A DNA stretch of 15,373 nt from an uncultured Gammaproteobacteria bacterium. GTDB taxonomy: Bacteria; Pseudomonadota; Gammaproteobacteria; Steroidobacterales; Woeseiaceae. Below are positions 7,107 to 15,110 of this stretch, one piece after another (within the stretch, counting starts at the first letter, position 1; the number at the start of each line of letters is the position of its first letter). Both the position numbers and the translations under genes were made by a program. The stretch is from positions 1-15,373 of the forward strand of contig CALKYK010000310.1 in the NCBI GenBank assembly GCA_938003715.1. Reading direction: 5' to 3'. The notes below the pieces were generated by a model. It did no database searches, was not told where the DNA came from, and saw nothing but the letters and a program-made list of their open reading frames with translations.

Positions 7107-8234
7107 TTACTCGTTTGCGGCAGATAGCACGACACGATCACGGCTCAAACGCGTAACACGCAACCCGAAATTTGCCTCGAGCGCGTCGAACATGGCCTCC
7201 GTCTGTCCGACCGGAAACTGCCCACCGATGCGCGTTGCACGGATTGCCGGATCGGCAATTTCGATCGTGATTGGCGTGTATCGGCTGATCTCGCTGACGA
7301 CCAATTCCAGTGGATCTCCTGCGAAGGACAGCATGCCATCGCGCCACGCCAGTTTCTTGGCCAGATCCTGAGATGGGATCGTCCGCACGCTTTCCTGAAT
7401 ACTCCGGGCGTTCGATTCGGAGTCCGGACCGGTCTTTATCGTCGCGCTTTGCCCGGCGCTCAGCGCTACAACCGCCTCGAGGTAGTCGTCGATCTCTGTC
7501 TCAACCGATCCTGACGCCTGTGGTTCCACATGATCAACAACTGTCGACAACCCGCTAGCGGCGCGGTGTTCGTTTAGTGTAGCCAACGAAACCCGACCGT
7601 CCGTAACGGTTACATCAATGCTCTGTTCTTTCAGATACACAGAGAATGCCGTGCCAATCGCCTGCACCCGGCCGGTGCCGGCGAATACACGAAACGGTTG
7701 GTCGCTGTTATCAGCAACCGTAAAATGCGCTTCGCCACGCAGCAAGCGAATGTCGCGGAATTCTGCATGATAGTTGACCTCGATCTGGCTGTCGGTATTG
7801 AGGACAACGACGGAGCCGTCGGACAGTGTTGTCGTCTGCTGCTGGCCGATCGCGGTCGCGAACAGGCCGTTCGATTCGTGAAAAGATGACGTGCTTTGCC
7901 AGAACAGGGCAGCAATCCCGATCGATATCACAAATGCGACGAATGCCACTGACGCCAGCGCAGCCTGCACAGACAACAATCGAGTATGGCTCGCCGATTG
8001 GCCGGCGGGCCTGGCCAGCGGCACAGCAAGCTCGGTCAGGACGTTCATCTTTTCCCACAGTACCGCGAGGCTCTGGAGTTCCTCGCGATGCACGGGACTG
8101 CGGCTCAGCCACTCCTGAAGCGCCGCGATGTCTACCTGGGTCGGCGCATCGTCGGCATCCAGGCGAATCAGCCATGTCGCAGCCTCCTCGGCAATTGCGC
8201 GGCGATCGGGAAACTCGACAATTCGGTCAGTCAT
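7107..8234 (-). CDS. fecR: FecR-family anti-sigma factor/signal transducer
   Basis: 375 residues from the ATG at 8234. That ATG overlaps the sigma-factor stop codon (ATGA) and has AAGAAGGG upstream, so the two are translationally coupled; an in-frame GTG at 8252 is less likely. Residues 1-70 are the cytoplasmic anti-sigma region (EEAATWLIRLD, LQEWLSRSPVHREEL). A single membrane helix lies at about 88-112, the periplasmic FecR domain at about 124-218 (RLLRGEAHFTVA, GTAFSV) and a C-terminal STN-like segment at about 295-370 (LAWRDGMLSFAGDPL, YTPITIEI). In the FecIRA paradigm it receives the ligand signal from the receptor's STN domain and controls the sigma factor. The receptor gene follows after about 200 bases. 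Confidence 0.93.
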   Translation of the reverse strand: MTDRIVEFPDRRAIAEEAATWLIRLDADDAPTQVDIAALQEWLSRSPVHREELQSLAVLWEKMNVLTELAVPLARPAGQSASHTRLLSVQAALASVAFVAFVISIGIAALFWQSTSSFHESNGLFATAIGQQQTTTLSDGSVVVLNTDSQIEVNYHAEFRDIRLLRGEAHFTVADNSDQPFRVFAGTGRVQAIGTAFSVYLKEQSIDVTVTDGRVSLATLNEHRAASGLSTVVDHVEPQASGSVETEIDDYLEAVVALSAGQSATIKTGPDSESNARSIQESVRTIPSQDLAKKLAWRDGMLSFAGDPLELVVSEISRYTPITIEIADPAIRATRIGGQFPVGQTEAMFDALEANFGLRVTRLSRDRVVLSAANE

Positions 8235-8830
8235 TGCGCACCCTTCTTGCACCTGGTCGGTACACCCTGATTCCTGCCTACCAATGTCTCATCGCCTCCA
8301 CGAGCCAGCACGAACGCCCGGCACTCCAGAACGCCGCGCAGCAGGTACTTCTCCACTGAACTTACCGACAGGGACATTCTTTCCGCAATCTCCTTGTGAG
8401 CCAGGCCATGGACTTTGCGCAGCAAGTATACCTGCCTGCACTTGTCTGGCAGCGATGCCACCGCCTCGCAGTAAAGGCCCAGCGATTCTTCGGCCGTCGC
8501 CGCCTGTTCCGCGGAACTTTCACAGTCTATAACCAGCGAAGCGCCCGTTTCCTCAAGATAATCGGTGATTTGTCTTGACTTCCTGGTCAGTTTCGTAAGC
8601 GCAACGTTCTTCGCGATACGAAAGAGAAAGGCTTTCGGCTGCTCGATGTCCTTTTGCTGCTCGGCGACGTAGGCACGCAAATAGGCCTCTTGCGCCACAT
8701 CTTCAATATCCTGCCGATCCGAGAAGTAGCGCGCCAGGTACTTCCTGAGGAACGCGCTGTGTTCCACGAAGGCGGCCGACACGGCCGTCAGCCCGGATGG
8801 GCTACTCAATTGCTTGGGCTTGTTTCTCAT
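8231..8830 (-). CDS. fecI: ECF sigma factor, FecI-type
   Basis: 199 residues. Region 2 (about 24-88) carries YFSDRQDIEDVAQEAYLRAY, which binds core polymerase and melts the -10 element. Region 4 (about 117-172) carries the helix-turn-helix HKEIAERMSLSVSSVEKYLL that reads the -35 element. Starting from ATG 8830, a strong GAGGAGGG ribosome site precedes it by 6 bases. Cotranscription with fecR is shown by the 4-base overlap. It should direct transcription of the receptor gene when its ligand is present. The 78-base upstream gap contains a GTTCGGAAC near-palindrome but no recognisable AT-rich Fur box, so simple iron repression is not evident. A polar 20-residue tail follows region 4. Confidence 0.93.
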   Translation of the reverse strand: MRNKPKQLSSPSGLTAVSAAFVEHSAFLRKYLARYFSDRQDIEDVAQEAYLRAYVAEQQKDIEQPKAFLFRIAKNVALTKLTRKSRQITDYLEETGASLVIDCESSAEQAATAEESLGLYCEAVASLPDKCRQVYLLRKVHGLAHKEIAERMSLSVSSVEKYLLRGVLECRAFVLARGGDETLVGRNQGVPTRCKKGAQ

Positions 8831-8908
8831 TCGTTGCCCTCCTCGAGTTCTGCTGCATCGACGGCTTGGCTAGGTTCCGAACAGGCTCGTCACACATATC
8901 GCCGAACT

Positions 8909-9421
8909 TCAGTGTTCATGATTGTCGCCCTCTTTTTTGACCGGTCGCGACGAGCTGTGCGTGTGAATTACCTTCCAGTCGTCGTCGACGGCACGAAACA
9001 GAAATGTCTGATAGCCACGATTGTGAATGCGCCGCTTGTCGGCTTTGACGACGGCGATCACTTCCGTATCGGCGACAGCCCAGGCGAAGGGCCCCTCCCA
9101 ATGCACCTCGATGTTCGAAAAGTTCAGCTCCAGCGAATCGAGCGCGTCGCCTTCCGGTTCGACATGATTGTCGATGAGATCGCTCAGGCCGGCGTTCTGG
9201 CCGCCGCTTTCTATGTATCGGGCGCCATCGAAATCGAGAAAATGCTCCCGAAACGGCGTACCGTCCGCGGTCTCCCAGCCCCGCTCTATCGCATCGATGA
9301 TCTCGACGATGCGTGACTCGTCCGTGGAATCGGCCCGCAGTTCAGCCGACACAAACAAGCACGGGACGAGTACCAGCGTTGCCAAGTAATTCGATAATCT
9401 ACGTGCGTACATCTTGTTCAT
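8909..9421 (-). CDS. secreted NTF2-like (SnoaL/DUF4440-type) protein
   Basis: 170 residues with a Sec signal peptide (about 1-30, ARRLSNYLATLVLVPCLF) and an NTF2-like cone-shaped domain over about 35-160: IVEIIDAIERGWETADG, FREHFLDFDGARYIESGG, and a C-terminal strand set YQTFLFRAVDDDWKVIHTHSS. Such proteins often bind small molecules or lack enzymatic activity, so no reaction is assigned. The start at 9421 has GAGGTG 4 bases upstream. It ends in Asp-Asn-His-Glu-His, echoing the His-rich ends of the other copper-module proteins. It lies 71 bases after the multicopper oxidase and may be the last gene of that operon. Its function there is unknown. Confidence 0.75.
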   Translation of the reverse strand: MNKMYARRLSNYLATLVLVPCLFVSAELRADSTDESRIVEIIDAIERGWETADGTPFREHFLDFDGARYIESGGQNAGLSDLIDNHVEPEGDALDSLELNFSNIEVHWEGPFAWAVADTEVIAVVKADKRRIHNRGYQTFLFRAVDDDWKVIHTHSSSRPVKKEGDNHEH

Positions 9422-9492
9422 AGTTCACCTCGCTTGTCTTGAAACCGGGCATCGGCTCCCCAATCCAGTTGGGTTTTTCGGCACCCAATTCA

Positions 9493-10794
9493 TCAGGCCG
9501 GCTTCCGCCGGTGTGGTGTTCCAAACTCCGGGTCCTCGCTGATACGGTACGCAACTGTTCCCTGTGGCGGTTCATACCAGCCCGGGTCACTGAAATCGTT
9601 GCGCGCCAGGTTGTCGCGGACCTTGACGGTCGTGAACATGCCGCCCATTTCGATATTTCCGTACGGACCTTTGCCGGTCATCATCGGCAGCGTGTTTCGC
9701 GGGCCGCCGTGATGACCCATGTCGATGTGGTCCTGGTGTTCGGCCATGCCGTATTCGCCCATCGCTAGGTAGCCCGGCAGAATCTTCTTGATCTCGTTTT
9801 CTATACCGCGCTGGTCGACGCCGATCGGGTTCGGGACGTCGTGGCCCATCGCATTCATCGTGTGGTGCGCCATGTGGCAGTGGAACGCCCAGTCGCCCGG
9901 CACCGCGACGAACTCGATGTCGCGAATCTGGCCGACGCCGACGATTTCCGTCGTTTCCGTGCGCCACTGGCTTCTCGGCCAGCGCCCTCCGTCGGACCCG
10001 GTCACCCAGTACTGCACGCCGTGCATGTGTATCGGGTGATTCCACATCGACAGGTTGGCCATGCGCACCCGCACACGCTCGCCGGTGCGGGCGACCACCG
10101 GGTCAATAGCCGGAAAAACCTTGCTGTTGAACGTCCATAGATCGAAGTCCTGCATGATCGCAGGGTCCGGCCGGTACGTACCCGGGTGCATTGCCCAGTT
10201 GTGCAGCAGGAAACAGTAGTCGCGATCGACAGGTACCGCTTCGCCGTTCTTCGGGTGAATGATAAACATGCCCATCATGCCGACAGCCATCTGCACCATT
10301 TCGTCCGCGTGCGGGTGATACATGTGGCTGCCGTGTTGCTTCAGCGTGAACTCGTAGGCGAAGGTCTCCCCCGGATTGATGTGCGGCTGGTTAAGGCCGC
10401 CGACTCCGTCCATCCCGCTCGGCAGGATCAGGCCGTGCCAGTGTATGGTCGTGTGCTCCTTCAGATTGTTCGTAACGAGTATGCGCACCCGGTCGCCCTC
10501 GACAGCCTCGATCGTCGGGCCCGGCGTCGTGCCGTTATAACCCCAGCACTTGGCGCGGCTGCCCGGCGCGAACTCGTGCTCGACCTCCTCGGCGACCAGG
10601 TGAAACTCTTTTACGCCGTTTTTCATCGTGTATGGCAGCGTCCAGCCGTTGAGGGTTCTCACAGGCCGATACGAGGAACTGTTTCCTGCCACCGGAGCCC
10701 GCGGCGCTTCCTGGGCGTTTACCCCGTTGGCTACCGTACCCACTGCGGTCGCGACAGCGCCCGTGTACCCAAGGAACTCGCGTCGTGAAGTCAT
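9493..10794 (-). CDS. Tat-exported two-domain multicopper oxidase
   Basis: 433 residues with a Tat signal (SRREFLGYTGAVATA). All four copper motifs are present: HWHG (118-121), HPH in YHPH (160-162), HPIHMHG (253-259) and HCH-x3-H-x4-M (305-316), giving the trinuclear centre plus a type 1 site in the second cupredoxin domain. Only about 185 residues separate the first and last motifs, as in two-domain laccases, versus about 400 in CueO/CopA, so this is a two-domain enzyme that would work as a trimer. Unusually, 117 residues follow the last motif, with Met/His-rich patches (MGEYGMAEHQDHIDMGHHGG, MMTG, MGGM) likely to bind copper. It probably oxidises Cu(I) to Cu(II) in the periplasm. Its ATG overlaps the TolC stop codon (ATGA) and has GGAGGTG upstream. 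Confidence 0.9.
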   Translation of the reverse strand: MTSRREFLGYTGAVATAVGTVANGVNAQEAPRAPVAGNSSSYRPVRTLNGWTLPYTMKNGVKEFHLVAEEVEHEFAPGSRAKCWGYNGTTPGPTIEAVEGDRVRILVTNNLKEHTTIHWHGLILPSGMDGVGGLNQPHINPGETFAYEFTLKQHGSHMYHPHADEMVQMAVGMMGMFIIHPKNGEAVPVDRDYCFLLHNWAMHPGTYRPDPAIMQDFDLWTFNSKVFPAIDPVVARTGERVRVRMANLSMWNHPIHMHGVQYWVTGSDGGRWPRSQWRTETTEIVGVGQIRDIEFVAVPGDWAFHCHMAHHTMNAMGHDVPNPIGVDQRGIENEIKKILPGYLAMGEYGMAEHQDHIDMGHHGGPRNTLPMMTGKGPYGNIEMGGMFTTVKVRDNLARNDFSDPGWYEPPQGTVAYRISEDPEFGTPHRRKPA

Positions 10795-12470
10795 TGTGCA
10801 CCTCCGTGATCGTGCTCGTGCTGATTTTGATCTGCGCTACTGCCCGGGTCGGGTCGGTTGTCTTTCGGCTTTTCGTGCTGCGGCGACTGGTGCGCGCCGT
10901 CGTCCTTATTCATCCGGTGACCGGAATGATCCATCGGCATGGCCGACTCTTTTTCGCCGTTCTCCGGCATTGCCATGTCGTCGTGCATGCCGCCATGTCC
11001 AGTGTGATCACCGCCGCTCTCTGCCGGCCGGACGAATTCCTCCACGTCGATGCGTTCGTCGCCGATGCTGGCCGCACTCGGCAGTGACGTGCCGACGGCG
11101 AGCGCCAGCTCTGCGCGTGCCAGCCAATAGTCACGTATGGCTTCGAGATAGCCCTGGTAAGCGTCATACTCGTCCTGCTTCAGGGCGATCAGCTCGAAAA
11201 TGCCAATCAACATGAAGTTCACTTCCTCTTGTGCGCGCGCGACCGTTTCGACTCGTTGCGGTAACAGTGTCGTTCGGTACTCGTCGATTCTTGCGCGCGC
11301 GTTCTGCAGCGCTGCGTGTGCAAGGCGCACACTGTTGTCGACGTCGAGTGTCACGCGACGCACGTTGCTGACTGCTACCTGTAATTCCGCGTCGGCTCGC
11401 AGCAGTGCGTCGCGATGCTGGTTGAAGATCGGTACCTCCCAGTCGACCGTAGGACCCGAAAGCCGCGAGCCGTCAGTGTCCCGCTCGCGCTCGAAACCGA
11501 CGTCGAGATCGCCCAGCCATCGGGTCCAGTTCACGACGCCGAGGCGATCCGCCAGTACATCGGCATTCGTGTGTGCGGCAGCAAGGTCGAGCCGGGAATT
11601 ACGGGCGAGCGCCAGCAACTCATCGAGATCGTCTTCGGTGGCGACCGGCAACCGCAATGCCGCCGGTGCCGTCCAGGGCTCGCCGACCGACAACCCCAGC
11701 ACGGTTGCCAGGGCGGTCCTCGCAGCGAAGGATGCTTTGGCCGCCTCCAGCGCGTTCAGTCGCGCCTCCGACGCCGTCGCTCGCTCCATCGCCAACTCGC
11801 GTGGCGCAAGATTGCCGGCATCGAAGAATCGCTGCGCCAGCCGTGCGGAAAGTTCGCCGGCTTTGGCGATCTGGGCCCTGAGGGCTGCCACCTGCTGTGC
11901 GCCGACGTAGTCGTAATAAACCTTCTCGGCAGCCGCCGACACGCCGAGCACATCGGCGCCAACCCGGTGCTTCATCGCCGCGAATGCGCCGCGCGACAGG
12001 CGCTTGCGTGCCGGCAGCGTGATCAGGTCGGTGAACGACACGACCAGGCCATACGTTACCTGGTCCCGCTCGCCGGCGGCGTTCGTATCCAGGAATACGC
12101 CACTCAGGATCGGGTTTCTTATGCGGCCGGCTTCGTACACGTCGGCTGCAGCGAAACCGAGGCTTGCATAACTGGCCTGCAGCTCCGGATTGTTGATGAG
12201 CGCAATGCGGATCGCGCTCTCCGCCGACAAAGGGGCTGACGTCAATCTCGCGAGCAATTCGTCGGTTCTCGCATCGACGGGCTGGCCGCGTGCCGTAACC
12301 AGTTCGTTGACCTCGCCGCGTCCCAGGTCTGCCGGGATGCTGCTACAGCCGCCGAGCAGTACGACCGCAACCAATGCGAACGGGCGCCGGAATCGCACAC
12401 CGGTCCGTTGCGATTCACGCGCCAGGGGACGGCGCTCTGCAGAAATGTCGTTGCGCAATTCAGTGCTCAT
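10791..12470 (-). CDS. TolC-family outer-membrane efflux lipoprotein with His/Met-rich tail
   Basis: 559 residues from the ATG at 12470, which overlaps the end of the cytochrome gene by 11 bases. The open frame reaches 12620, but that head lies inside the cytochrome's coding region. A lipobox LGGC puts the lipidated Cys at residue 42, after a long 27-residue basic head; a GTG nearer the lipobox (residue 25) is an alternative. The rest shows two TolC/OEP repeats (NPELQASYASLGFAAADVYEAG, then a second after VATEDDLDELLALA) that form the trimeric outer-membrane channel. The last 78 residues are an added tail with 10 histidines and several methionines (DHTGHGGMHDDMAM, MPMDHSGHRM, QHEHDHGG). Such a tail is unusual for TolC proteins and suggests copper capture. 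No RND pump or adaptor gene is near. The oxidase follows with ATGA overlap. Confidence 0.85.
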   Translation of the reverse strand: MSTELRNDISAERRPLARESQRTGVRFRRPFALVAVVLLGGCSSIPADLGRGEVNELVTARGQPVDARTDELLARLTSAPLSAESAIRIALINNPELQASYASLGFAAADVYEAGRIRNPILSGVFLDTNAAGERDQVTYGLVVSFTDLITLPARKRLSRGAFAAMKHRVGADVLGVSAAAEKVYYDYVGAQQVAALRAQIAKAGELSARLAQRFFDAGNLAPRELAMERATASEARLNALEAAKASFAARTALATVLGLSVGEPWTAPAALRLPVATEDDLDELLALARNSRLDLAAAHTNADVLADRLGVVNWTRWLGDLDVGFERERDTDGSRLSGPTVDWEVPIFNQHRDALLRADAELQVAVSNVRRVTLDVDNSVRLAHAALQNARARIDEYRTTLLPQRVETVARAQEEVNFMLIGIFELIALKQDEYDAYQGYLEAIRDYWLARAELALAVGTSLPSAASIGDERIDVEEFVRPAESGGDHTGHGGMHDDMAMPENGEKESAMPMDHSGHRMNKDDGAHQSPQHEKPKDNRPDPGSSADQNQHEHDHGGAQ

Positions 12471-13143
12471 GATCGTGGCCGTCATGGGATTCGTCTGCGT
12501 CGGGTTGTGGTGGATCGTCACCATGCGAGTGCGTGCTGTGGTCGTGCTCAACGGCTTTGTCAGCCTGCCCGGACGCGGGTTCCATTGCGTGGTCATGAGC
12601 ACCGGCGCCGTGCTCGTCACCCGCGTGGTGGCCCATGCCGGCAGCGCTAGCCAAAAACGCGTCGTATTCGTCAGCGTCGAGTGTCGGGAGCCGGGTCATG
12701 AATGCAACCACGGGCCAGATCGCATCGTCGTCGTGTGTCGCGCCCCAGGCCGGCATGCCGGTCATCCGGATGCCGTGCTTCGTCACCTGGAACAATTCCG
12801 CCGGGGTCATGCGCGCAGCCGACTCGGCGAGATCCGGCGCCGGTGGATTGAGGCCCTGGCCCATAGCTTCGGCGGCCTTGCCCGGCGCGCCATGGCAGCC
12901 GACGCACATGGCTTCGAAGTCGTTTACGCCCGCACGAACGAGTGACTCATCGCTCAGGTCGGGCACATCGATTTTCCTTGCACGCCGTTCGATGGATGCA
13001 TGGGAGGTCGTCGACAGCAGCCAGTGGACTGCGCCGCTATGCGGTGCGCTTGCGCTGACATCGTAAAGGCCGGAATACGCGAACGCGATAATGCCGACGA
13101 CACCGATCACCAGCACGGCGGCGAGCTTGAGTAGAGTTTTCAT
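12460..13143 (-). CDS. membrane-anchored cytochrome c with His-rich C-terminal tail
   Basis: 227 residues from the ATG at 13143 (the longer frame from 13230 has no ribosome site and runs through a hairpin). An N-terminal helix (KTLLKLAAVLVIGVVGIIAF) anchors or exports it. A single c-type haem domain follows, with CVGCH (Cys80, Cys83, His84) and the axial Met in GMPAWG (about Met130). The last 57 residues hold 13 histidines (HHAGDEHGAGAHDH, EHDHSTHSH, DGHDHEH), a likely metal-binding tail. In this context it may accept electrons released when the multicopper oxidase or TolC-associated steps oxidise Cu(I), or feed electrons to a terminal oxidase; this is inference. It is coupled to the TolC gene by an 11-base overlap. 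Confidence 0.88.
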   Translation of the reverse strand: MKTLLKLAAVLVIGVVGIIAFAYSGLYDVSASAPHSGAVHWLLSTTSHASIERRARKIDVPDLSDESLVRAGVNDFEAMCVGCHGAPGKAAEAMGQGLNPPAPDLAESAARMTPAELFQVTKHGIRMTGMPAWGATHDDDAIWPVVAFMTRLPTLDADEYDAFLASAAGMGHHAGDEHGAGAHDHAMEPASGQADKAVEHDHSTHSHGDDPPQPDADESHDGHDHEH

Positions 13144-13177
13144 GGCAAATCTCTGAGAGTTAAATGGTGTCGCTGAT

Positions 13178-13203
13178 TCGCATTCGGCCGGAGTCGAATG
13201 CGA
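13178..13203. repeat. 9-bp inverted repeat upstream of the cytochrome gene
   Basis: TCGCATTCG (13178-13186) and CGAATGCGA (13195-13203) flank an 8-base spacer, 35 bases ahead of the cytochrome start. It could be an operator or an mRNA hairpin in the leader. No T-run follows on the minus strand, so termination is unlikely. Confidence 0.5.
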
Positions 13204-13216
13204 GAACCCACGACCA

Positions 13217-13238
13217 TTCATCGTTATCAAACGATGAA
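13217..13238. repeat. 9-bp AT-richer inverted repeat between the CopL-like and cytochrome genes
   Basis: TTCATCGTT (13217-13225) and AACGATGAA (13230-13238) form a perfect stem with a 4-base loop, 30 bases past the CopL-like stop codon. Together with the neighbouring repeat at 13178-13203 it makes a two-hairpin spacer. Operator or RNA-processing site are both possible; there is no U-tract. Confidence 0.5.
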
Positions 13239-13267
13239 CGGCCAGCCGGCCCCGGAGGGCGGCTTAA

Positions 13268-13693
13268 CTACGCAGAGAGAATTGGAGGTCGGTAGGGTGC
13301 GTGAGGCGTCGGGCCAGCCCGAAACGCATCTGCCTTCGGTGAACGCTCAGCGCCTGCGCCAACCGAAAAAAGGCCGGTAGCGACCGACGTTACGATCGGG
13401 CTGCCGCTCGAAAGTACACACATCGAGGCGCAACTGCCGCAACACGGGCACTCGACCGAGGATCCCTGTTCTGCCTCGCCGCCGCTAGCAGCGAGATGTT
13501 TGCTGTGATCCATGCCCTGGTGATCTTGCGAAGCCGTGTTGGTGGCGTGATGCGCGTGGGCATCCGTACTTGCGGAGGCGGACGCGGTGGTCAGCGCCGC
13601 ATCCATTTCGCACATAGCCCCTGCCCCGGTCCAAGCAGACAAGACGAGGACTATGGCGAACAGGCCGGCAATGGATTTTCGCGCTCGCATCAT
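13268..13693 (-). CDS. small secreted Cys/His-rich protein, CopL- or DUF2946-like
   Basis: About 141 residues if started at the first of two tandem ATGs (13693). The longer frame to 13729 is possible, and no strong ribosome site helps decide. A signal peptide (ARKSIAGLFAIVLVLSAWTGAGA) is followed by a His-rich stretch (DAHAHHATNTASQDHQGMDHSKH) and a cysteine cluster CPCCGSCASMC, ending in HAPYRPPILSA. This layout resembles CopL-type copper-binding regulatory proteins and DUF2946 proteins found in copper resistance loci. It probably binds copper in the periplasm. It lies 91 bases after the permease and 124 bases before the cytochrome, with two hairpins in the latter gap. The gene is surely real; the family call is tentative. 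Confidence 0.65.
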   Translation of the reverse strand: MMRARKSIAGLFAIVLVLSAWTGAGAMCEMDAALTTASASASTDAHAHHATNTASQDHQGMDHSKHLAASGGEAEQGSSVECPCCGSCASMCVLSSGSPIVTSVATGLFSVGAGAERSPKADAFRAGPTPHAPYRPPILSA

Positions 13694-13784
13694 TGCTATA
13701 AGGCTAGCTCTTTCGATTGCAGAGCACAAACGGGGTGCTTACGAATTCTTCCTGGCATTTTACACAGTTTGTATATCATTGATT

Positions 13785-15089
13785 TCACTGCCCGCGCCGC
13801 CTCGCCAGGTAGTATTTTTCAAATCCGAATATAAGGGCGATCGAACCAGCGGCTATGCCAACGATCAGCGGGTCCGCTCCTCCCTTGATGACCAGGAAGG
13901 CAACCAGGGCCAGTGCATCGAGAAGCATCGCGACAATCAGCACCCAGGCACGGGCACCGACGTCGTCCCGAAGGTGACGCCAGACGCCCCAGTGAACAGC
14001 GATGTCCATGACGAGGTAATAAATCGCACCGAGCGACGCGATCCGGCTCAGATCGAAGAACGCCGCCAGCACAGCGGCAAGTACCACGGTATATACCAGC
14101 GTGTGCTTCTGGATGCCGCCCGGCATGCCGAAATGCCGGTGCGGAATGATATTCATATTCGTCAGCATCGCGAGCATTCGCGACACCGCAAAAACGCTCG
14201 CCAGCAGACCCGAGCTGGTGGCGATGATGGCAATGGCCACCGTGAACCAGACGCCATTGTCACCGAGTGCTGGGCGTGCTGCTTCGGCGAGCGAATAGTC
14301 CTTCGCTCGCACGATCTCGTCGATTGTCAGCGTAGAACCCACGCCGAACGCTACAAGCATGTAAACAGCGACGCAGATTCCGAGCGATATCATTATTGCT
14401 CGACCGACATTCTTGTGCGGCTCGACGACTTCGCCGCCACTGTTAGTGATTGTTGTAAAGCCCTTGTACGCGAGAATCGCGAGGGCAACGCCGGCGAGAA
14501 ATCCTGTTGCCGACGTGTCGTCAACGACGCCCGTCGTTGCCGGCTCAAATGTGAAGCCCGCGGCCCACAAGGCTGCCGCCGCGAACCCGACGATGCCCAG
14601 GATCTTGATTGCTGCCGTGACCTTGGATACCGCGCCGATCAGGCGATTGCCGGCGATATTGATCAGGAACGCGACGACGATCAGGCCGACGGCCAGCAAG
14701 GGAACCAGCCATGCCTGATCTCCCGCGTCGAAGAGCTGCAGGGTATAGGTACCGAAGGTTCGAGCGACCAGGCTCTCGTTGATGATCATCGAGAATGCCA
14801 TCAGCAGGGCGCAGGCGCCGGTCATCATGGTCTTGCCGTAGGCTTTTTGCAGGATCATCGCGATGCCGCCGGCGGACGGATACTTGCTCGTTACCTTTAT
14901 ATAGGTGTAGGCGCTGAAGGCACTGATAACCGCAGCGAGCAAAAATGCCAGCGGGAACATGGGTCCCGCGTACTCCGCGACCTGTCCGGTTAGCGCGAAG
15001 ATGCCCGCACCGATCATGACCCCGGTACCCATTGCCACCGTCGCAGTCAGCGTCAGGCTGCCGGATTTGTAGTCGTTGCTCGATTCCAT
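13785..15089 (-). CDS. APC-superfamily (amino acid/polyamine/organocation) permease
   Basis: 434 residues with about twelve membrane helices. Helix 1 carries the unwound glycine-rich substrate segment typical of APC transporters (MGTGVMIGAGIFALTG), and a loop near residue 215 has GFTTITNSGGEVVEPHKNVGRAI, the usual conserved APC intracellular motif. It should move an amino acid or related amine across the inner membrane. The substrate cannot be read from the sequence. The start at 15089 has GAGACAGGAA just upstream. It begins 21 bases after the copper-ATPase stop codon, so the two are very likely cotranscribed. That makes a link to copper (for example uptake of a copper-binding amino acid) conceivable but unproven. 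Confidence 0.88.
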   Translation of the reverse strand: MESSNDYKSGSLTLTATVAMGTGVMIGAGIFALTGQVAEYAGPMFPLAFLLAAVISAFSAYTYIKVTSKYPSAGGIAMILQKAYGKTMMTGACALLMAFSMIINESLVARTFGTYTLQLFDAGDQAWLVPLLAVGLIVVAFLINIAGNRLIGAVSKVTAAIKILGIVGFAAAALWAAGFTFEPATTGVVDDTSATGFLAGVALAILAYKGFTTITNSGGEVVEPHKNVGRAIMISLGICVAVYMLVAFGVGSTLTIDEIVRAKDYSLAEAARPALGDNGVWFTVAIAIIATSSGLLASVFAVSRMLAMLTNMNIIPHRHFGMPGGIQKHTLVYTVVLAAVLAAFFDLSRIASLGAIYYLVMDIAVHWGVWRHLRDDVGARAWVLIVAMLLDALALVAFLVIKGGADPLIVGIAAGSIALIFGFEKYYLARRRGQ

Positions 15090-15110
15090 ATTCCTGTCTC
15101 TTTATTCCGG

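Noticed and set aside
8831..8908. Possible Fur box upstream of the sigma factor gene
   Set aside because: The gap is GC-rich and has no stretch resembling the GATAATGATAATCATTATC consensus; only a GTTCGGAAC near-palindrome is seen.
9469..9488. Small hairpin TTGGGT/ACCCAA after the oxidase gene, considered as a terminator
   Set aside because: The stem is only 6 bp and no U-run follows on the minus strand, so it is too weak to call.
13694..13784. Sigma-70 or CueR-type promoter before the CopL-like gene
   Set aside because: A few TATA-like hexamers exist, but no convincing -35/-10 pair and no CueR-type dyad with a long spacer could be placed.
13587..14993. Long plus-strand open frame (468 codons) opposite the APC permease
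   Set aside because: It is rich in Arg, Asp, Gln and His with no fold or membrane segments, and it mirrors the permease. It is a shadow frame.
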